A stretch of 8,896 bases of DNA from MGBC102946 sp022793145 (GTDB taxonomy: Bacteria > Bacillota_I > Bacilli_A > RF39 > UBA660). Made by a program: the position numbers and the translations under genes. Under the pieces are notes generated by a model. It saw only the letters and a program-made list of their open reading frames with translations, was not told where the DNA came from and made no database searches. Where the stretch lies: positions 1 through 8,896 of the forward strand of contig CANEDJ010000051.1 of NCBI GenBank assembly GCA_947426265.1. Direction: 5' to 3'. This document shows, in pieces, positions 5,117-8,896 of this stretch. Numbering within the stretch: the first letter of the stretch is position 1; every line of letters begins with the position of its first letter.

Positions 5117-6430
5117 GTGAAAAAAGTATATTTTAAAAACTTAAATGAATGCTTTGAACAAGAGATTACTATCGAAGGCTTTGTTGATAGTATTCGAGAT
5201 TTACAATATGTTCAATTTTTGGTTGTTAGAGATACTACTGGTAAAGTTCAAGTAACGATTGAAAAAAATGAAAATAATTGTAAATTAAATGAAATTGTTT
5301 CAAATTTAACTTGTGAAAGTACTGTTAAAATTGTTGGAACATTATTACAAAATGAAAAAGTGAAACTTAATGGAATGGAGTTAATTCCAAGTGATATTAT
5401 TGTAACTAGTAAATGTTTAGAAGAATTGCCTTTAAACTATAAAGATAGTAAGTCTGCACTATTAGATACTAGATTAAACTACCGATTTTTAGATTTAAGA
5501 AGTGAAAAAAATCTTCTTATGTTTAAAGTTCAAACATGTCTTATTAATTCAATGAGAGAATTTGTTGTAAAAAATAATTTTGTTGAAATCCACACTCCTA
5601 AAATTATTAGTACTGCAAGCGAATCTGGATCTGATGTGTTTGAAGTAAAATATTTTGATAGAAAAGCATATTTAGCGCAAAGTCCACAGTTTTATAAACA
5701 AATGGCAATGTGTAGCGGATTTGATCGAGTTTTTGAGGTTGCTCCTGCATTTAGAGCCGAGAATTCAAACTCTTATAGACATACAACTGATTTTACTTCA
5801 TTTGATGTTGAAATGAGTTATATTGAGTCTTTGGAAGAATTAATGGATTTTGAAGAAAATCTTTTTATTGCAGGTATAACAGCAGTAAAAGAAAAGTATG
5901 GAGATCAAATTAAGGAATTGTTTGATGTTAATGTAGTTGTACCAACAAAGCCATTTCCTCGAATTAAACTAGAAGAATTATATAATGAATTAGAAAAAGA
6001 ATATGGTTTTAAAATGAATTATGAAGATGTCGGAGATATGAATGCAGAATCAGAAAAATTAGCATCAAAGTATATTAAAGAAAAATATGGACATGAATTT
6101 GTATTTATTACAGATTTTAGTGCTAAAAAGAGAGCTTTCTATCACAAGAGAGAAAATGGTATTCCTCAAGGAGCAGACCTCATTTGGAAAGGGTGTGAAA
6201 CTACTACTTTAGCATTAAGAGAACATAGGTATGAAGTGTTGTGTCAACAGGCCAAAGAAAAAGGGTTAAGTGAAAATACTAAATTCTATTTACAATTCTT
6301 CAAATATGGATGTCCACCACACGGAGGTTTTGCTTTTGGAGTAGATAGAGTAACTATGTTACTTCTTGAAACTGACTCTTTAAAAGAAACAATGTTTCTA
6401 TTTAGAGGTCCAAGTAGATTAGAACCATAA
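5117..6430 (+). CDS. aspS: Aspartyl-tRNA synthetase, archaeal/eukaryal type (possibly non-discriminating)
   Basis: This class IIb synthetase attaches aspartate to tRNA-Asp, and in some bacteria also to tRNA-Asn for later amidation by GatCAB. The 437-residue protein has an N-terminal OB-fold anticodon-binding domain (about 1-105; ITIEGFVDSIRDLQYVQFLVVRDTTG). Motif 1 is around FVEIHTPKI (155-163). The substrate loop AQSPQFYKQM (187-196) is typical of AspRS and not AsnRS. Motif 2 is FEVAPAFRAENSNSYRHTTDF (206-226, R213) and motif 3 is GFAFGVDRVTMLLL (404-417, R411). It lacks the large insertion of the usual bacterial AspRS of about 590 residues, so it is the short archaeal-type form. The C-terminus reads FRGPSRLEP rather than the common FPRD form. 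GTG 5117 was chosen because AGGAGG (5104-5109) sits seven bases before it; the in-frame TTG 5099 lies before that site. It is controlled by an Asp-type T-box. No gatCAB genes are in view, so discrimination is undecided. Confidence 0.92.
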   Translation: MKKVYFKNLNECFEQEITIEGFVDSIRDLQYVQFLVVRDTTGKVQVTIEKNENNCKLNEIVSNLTCESTVKIVGTLLQNEKVKLNGMELIPSDIIVTSKCLEELPLNYKDSKSALLDTRLNYRFLDLRSEKNLLMFKVQTCLINSMREFVVKNNFVEIHTPKIISTASESGSDVFEVKYFDRKAYLAQSPQFYKQMAMCSGFDRVFEVAPAFRAENSNSYRHTTDFTSFDVEMSYIESLEELMDFEENLFIAGITAVKEKYGDQIKELFDVNVVVPTKPFPRIKLEELYNELEKEYGFKMNYEDVGDMNAESEKLASKYIKEKYGHEFVFITDFSAKKRAFYHKRENGIPQGADLIWKGCETTTLALREHRYEVLCQQAKEKGLSENTKFYLQFFKYGCPPHGGFAFGVDRVTMLLLETDSLKETMFLFRGPSRLEP

Positions 6431-6453
6431 AAAGAGGACAAAATCCTCTTTTT
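6429..6453 (+). terminator. Intrinsic terminator of aspS
   Basis: Ten-pair arms AAAAAGAGGA (6429-6438) and TCCTCTTTTT (6444-6453) enclose CAAAA. The stem begins in the stop codon and the T-rich arm serves as the tract. Confidence 0.85.
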
Positions 6454-6518
6454 GTGTTATATTTATATTAGTTAAATTTATTACTAACTACTTCTTTTGC
6501 CCAAAGAGTTGTTGTACT

Positions 6519-6562
6519 TCTCTCTCGGACACCATAGAGAAATTAGTCGAACTAATTCGACT
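6519..6562 (+). repeat. tRNA 3'-end-like sequence followed by a hairpin (partial copy of the tRNA-Arg end)
   Basis: TCTCTCTCGGACACCA (6519-6534) resembles the end of the tRNA-Arg gene, TCTCTCCTGGGACACCA (4624-4640), including the encoded CCA. Likeness continues past the CCA: TCGAACT appears 12-14 bases later in both, as part of a hairpin. Here the hairpin is AGTCGAA (6545-6551) and TTCGACT (6556-6562). No cloverleaf can be built upstream, so it is not an intact tRNA. It may be a decayed tRNA, a duplicated locus end, or the far attachment site of an insertion carrying aspS. Confidence 0.45.
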
Positions 6563-6870
6563 TTCAAAATATAAAGGTTAATTTCGGTTAATCTTTTTTG
6601 CTTGTTTTGAAAGGGGTATGCTAATCTATATTAATAATAAAGGCAATTATTTCAATGAACCATTTAAATTAATGCCAATCATTGATAAATTTAAATCAGA
6701 CATGAAAACCATTGTACACTCGTCGCTGGCGAGTTGTTGTCGTGCATTCTTATCCTGCTAAAAAAGTAACTCTTGAGTTAATGTATTAAAAGTTAAAAAT
6801 ATGTTTCGATTTTATAAAGAAAAAGGGATCTAATATCTTTAAAAAGAATCTAAAAAATATTATAATATAG

Positions 6871-6899
6871 TTGTACAAATAGTAATTTAATTAAATAAT
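6871..6899 (+). promoter_or_regulatory. Tentative promoter of the two-component operon
   Basis: TTGTAC (6871-6876) and AATAAT (6894-6899) are 17 bases apart. TATAAT at 6861-6866 is a better -10 but has a poor -35 (TTTAAA at 6838-6843). The AT-richness makes chance matches likely. Confidence 0.3.
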
Positions 6900-6943
6900 A
6901 AAATATATTTTTATAGTATCATAGACAATAATATTTCAGTTAT

Positions 6944-6957
6944 ATTTAAGATTTAAG
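6944..6957 (+). repeat. Tandem ATTTAAG repeat upstream of the response regulator gene
   Basis: ATTTAAG occurs twice head to tail (6944-6950, 6951-6957), and a related GTTAAG follows at 6970-6975. OmpR-family regulators often bind short direct repeats, so this could be an autoregulatory site. In such AT-rich DNA it may also be chance. Confidence 0.3.
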
Positions 6958-6986
6958 TAGTAAATTAGAGTTAAGTGGTGATCATA

Positions 6987-7682
6987 ATGAAAGTATTAAT
7001 AATTGAAGATGAGTACAATTTGGCTGATGCTATATCTAGTTTGCTAAAAAAAGAAAGATATAATGTAGTTATTATTACGGATGGAGAACGAGGTTTAGAA
7101 GAAGCATTAACAAATACCTATGATTTAATAGTATTAGATGTTATGCTGCCACACAAAAATGGTTTTGAAATACTAGATGAATTAAAAAAAGAAGAAATTA
7201 GTTCTAAAGTTTTAATGTTGACTGCAAAAAATACTATAGATGATAAAATGACTTGCTTTAATAATGGTGCAGATGATTATTTAACAAAACCATTTCACAT
7301 GCAAGAACTAATTGCAAGAGTAAATATTCAACTTCGTAAATCTAAAACAAAGAATAATAATATAATGGAACTTGGAGATATTATTCTTAATATAAAAAGC
7401 ATGGAGTTGTGTAGTCGAAATGAAAATTATAAAGTAAAAATAATTGGAAAAGAATTTCAACTTTTAGAATTACTAATGAATAACCCTAATCAAGTAATCT
7501 CAAAAGAACAACTTTTTGTTAAAATTTGGGGATATGATACAGAAAGAGATATAAATACATTAGAAGCATATATATCTTTTATTAGAAAAAAATTAAAACT
7601 TATCAAATCCAAAATAAACTTAAAAGCGATTCGTAATATGGGGTATGTATTGGAGGTTTTAGATGAAAAAGTTAAGGAATAA
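6987..7682 (+). CDS. OmpR/PhoB-family response regulator
   Basis: This cytoplasmic transcription factor is switched on by phosphorylation from its partner kinase. The 231-residue protein has a receiver domain (about 1-118) with acidic pocket E7/D8, phospho-acceptor D51 (LIVLDVMLP), T79 (MLTAK) and K101 (LTKPF). A winged-helix DNA-binding domain follows (about 130-228; KIIGKEFQLLELLMNNPNQVISKEQL, WGYDTERDINTLEAYISFIRKKL, IRNMGYVL). All key receiver residues are present, and length is normal for the family. ATG 6987 was chosen: AAGTGGTGATC at 6973-6983 partly matches the anti-Shine-Dalgarno complement, whereas GTG 6975, four codons upstream, lies within it. The gene ends 20 bases inside the kinase gene. 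The regulated genes cannot be told from the sequence, and no resistance or transport gene is adjacent within the window. Confidence 0.95.
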   Translation: MKVLIIEDEYNLADAISSLLKKERYNVVIITDGERGLEEALTNTYDLIVLDVMLPHKNGFEILDELKKEEISSKVLMLTAKNTIDDKMTCFNNGADDYLTKPFHMQELIARVNIQLRKSKTKNNNIMELGDIILNIKSMELCSRNENYKVKIIGKEFQLLELLMNNPNQVISKEQLFVKIWGYDTERDINTLEAYISFIRKKLKLIKSKINLKAIRNMGYVLEVLDEKVKE

Positions 7683-8889
7683 AGTCTTTTTTACAATATT
7701 TACAATAATGACTCTTTTTGTACTTATTATTACTACTACAATGATAGTAAGAAATTATGTAGAAAAAAAGGAATCTATTACAGAAATACTTACTAATGCA
7801 GCAAGAATGCCAAATAAAAACAAAGATAAAATAGATTTTCCATCAAATGAAAAAATTAATGGACAAGACACAAGAAGGATTTATTTAGATTTTATGATAT
7901 ATACAATAATATTAGATAGAAATGGAAATTTTGGTGAAATAATTAATCATACCAATAATGATGAATTTGATAGTTATAAAATAGAAACTATAGCAAATGA
8001 TATAATTGATAAACATATAGAAGATTTTTTTGTAGGGAATCTTTTTATAGATAATTATGCTTATTTTTTTACACCAAATAACACTCTAATTATTATTGAT
8101 AATACAAATCTAAATAAAATTTTAGTAAACGAATTAATTATTTATTTAATGACAATAATTCTTTGTGAAATTATAATATTAATAATTACTTATATAATAA
8201 CAAAATGGATTACAATACCTGTAAAAAAATCTTTTGAACAGCAAAAAATATTTGTTGCTGATGCTTCTCATGAGTTAAAAACTCCACTATCTGTAATACT
8301 AGCTAGTGCAGATGCATATTTGAGTGACAAAAATGATAAGTGGGTATACAATATGAAAAATGAATCAGAAAGAATGACTAAATTAGTTAAGGAACTGCTA
8401 GATCTTGCAAAGACGGAAGAAGATATTGAAATAATGATGCAAGAAACTAATTTATCAGATATTGTAGAGGGTACTATTCTAACTTTTGAAAGTTTATTTT
8501 ATGAAAATCATATTGAATTAAAATATGAAATAGAGCCAAATATTGAAATATTATGTAATGAAGATTTAATTAGTGAACTTATGTATATTTTAATTGATAA
8601 CTCTATTAAACATTGTGATAAAGTAGGGAAAGTTTTTATTAATCTATTTAAAAATAATAAACAGGTTATTTTAGAGATTAAAAATACAGGATTACCAATA
8701 AGTAAAGAAAATGAGAGTAAAATATTTGAACGCTTTTATAAAATGGATTCGTCAAGAAATAGAAATAGTGATAATTATGGACTGGGACTCGCTATAGCCA
8801 AAAATATAGTAGAAAAACATAATGGAAGTATCTCTGCTCATTCAAGTGATGGATATACAACATTTAAAATAATATGGAATCAAAAATAA
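7663..8889 (+). CDS. Membrane sensor histidine kinase, partner of the upstream regulator
   Basis: This kinase senses an outside signal and phosphorylates the response regulator encoded just before it. The 408-residue protein has a membrane segment (about 9-29), an extracytoplasmic loop of about 125 residues that may form a PAS/Cache-like sensor (YTIILDRNGNFGEI near 80-93; YAYFFTPNNTLIIID near 132-146), and a second membrane segment (about 157-180). The H box FVADASHELKTPL carries H203. HATPase motifs follow: N box LIDNSIKHC (N313), G1 variant NTGLPI (342-346 region), F box IFERFYKMDSSR (354-365), and G2 GLGLAIAK (373-380). Only about 20 residues separate the second membrane segment from the H box, so a full HAMP domain is missing. 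The G1 box has Asn (N341) where Asp is usual, a change also known in VanS-like kinases. GGAGG at 7652-7656 precedes ATG 7663, which overlaps the regulator gene by 20 bases and implies coupled translation. Confidence 0.94.
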   Translation: MKKLRNKVFFTIFTIMTLFVLIITTTMIVRNYVEKKESITEILTNAARMPNKNKDKIDFPSNEKINGQDTRRIYLDFMIYTIILDRNGNFGEIINHTNNDEFDSYKIETIANDIIDKHIEDFFVGNLFIDNYAYFFTPNNTLIIIDNTNLNKILVNELIIYLMTIILCEIIILIITYIITKWITIPVKKSFEQQKIFVADASHELKTPLSVILASADAYLSDKNDKWVYNMKNESERMTKLVKELLDLAKTEEDIEIMMQETNLSDIVEGTILTFESLFYENHIELKYEIEPNIEILCNEDLISELMYILIDNSIKHCDKVGKVFINLFKNNKQVILEIKNTGLPISKENESKIFERFYKMDSSRNRNSDNYGLGLAIAKNIVEKHNGSISAHSSDGYTTFKIIWNQK

Positions 8890-8896
8890 TAATTTG

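Larger units (their letters stand above)
6571..6960. other. Gene-poor stretch with a short orphan reading frame
   Basis: No convincing gene is seen. A 47-codon frame on the + strand (6618-6761, beginning MLIYINNKGNYFNEPFKLMP) has no proper ribosome binding site, since its AAGGGG is one base from the ATG. It is unrecognised. Its 3' part, roughly 6718-6760, is richer in G and C than its surroundings and holds a hairpin, ACTCGTC (6718-6724) and GGCGAGT (6728-6734). The frame looks like a decayed fragment. From about 6780 to 6960 the sequence is very AT-rich, with several possible -10 boxes and no reading frame of note. Confidence 0.4.

Noticed and set aside
6975..6986. GTG start extending the response regulator by 4 residues
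   Set aside because: The GTG is part of the sequence that matches the ribosome binding site. ATG 6987 begins the receiver with the standard MKVLIIEDE.

Overview
The window comes from an AT-rich, endospore-forming member of the Bacillota. Three sporulation genes (SpoIIIAH-like, gerE, gerM), two T-box riboswitches and Gram-positive ribosome binding sites all point there. GerE is mainly a gene of the class Bacilli, so an uncultured or gut Bacilli lineage is a reasonable guess. Genus cannot be read from the sequence. All supported genes lie on the + strand.

Region 1 (1-2621) is a threonyl-tRNA synthetase unit. It opens with the decayed C-terminal tail of what looks like an Rpn/PD-(D/E)XK transposase-type protein. 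An extended -10 promoter and a Thr-specific T-box (specifier ACT) with its terminator follow. Next is a reading frame of about 137 codons interrupted by one in-frame TAA, then thrS, which overlaps the end of that frame. ThrRS keeps its editing, catalytic and anticodon-binding domains but lacks the N-terminal TGS domain.

Region 2 (2622-4518) is a sporulation cluster of separate transcription units: a lone SpoIIIAH-like gene behind a sigma-E-like promoter, gerE behind a good sigma-K-like promoter, and gerM behind a weak sigma-E-like candidate. The first two end in clear hairpin terminators. SpoIIIAH belongs to the mother-cell/forespore channel, GerE is the last mother-cell regulator, and GerM is an envelope protein of sporulation and germination.

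Region 3 (4511-6453) starts with a tRNA-Arg(TCT) gene that has its own promoter, a palindrome against its 5' end, and a terminator. About 110 bases packed with inverted repeats follow. Then comes a second T-box with an Asp specifier (GAC), which controls an archaeal/eukaryal-type aspartyl-tRNA synthetase. A tRNA-3'-end-like sequence with a hairpin lies just beyond that gene, so the aspS segment is flanked by related sequences, as in tRNA-targeted insertions.

Region 4 (6454-6986) is about 530 bases without a convincing gene. It holds the tRNA-like repeat, a short orphan reading frame and weak promoter-like sequences. Region 5 (6987-8889) is an overlapping two-component pair: an OmpR/PhoB-type response regulator and a membrane histidine kinase with an extracytoplasmic sensor loop and no full HAMP domain. 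Its target genes are not in view.

Nothing here is clearly a wholly new system. The most unusual points are the interrupted gene between T-box and thrS, the TGS-less ThrRS, the palindrome cluster downstream of the tRNA, and the tRNA-bracketed aspS segment with an Asp-reading T-box whose UGGU does not form a Watson-Crick pair with the usual G73.
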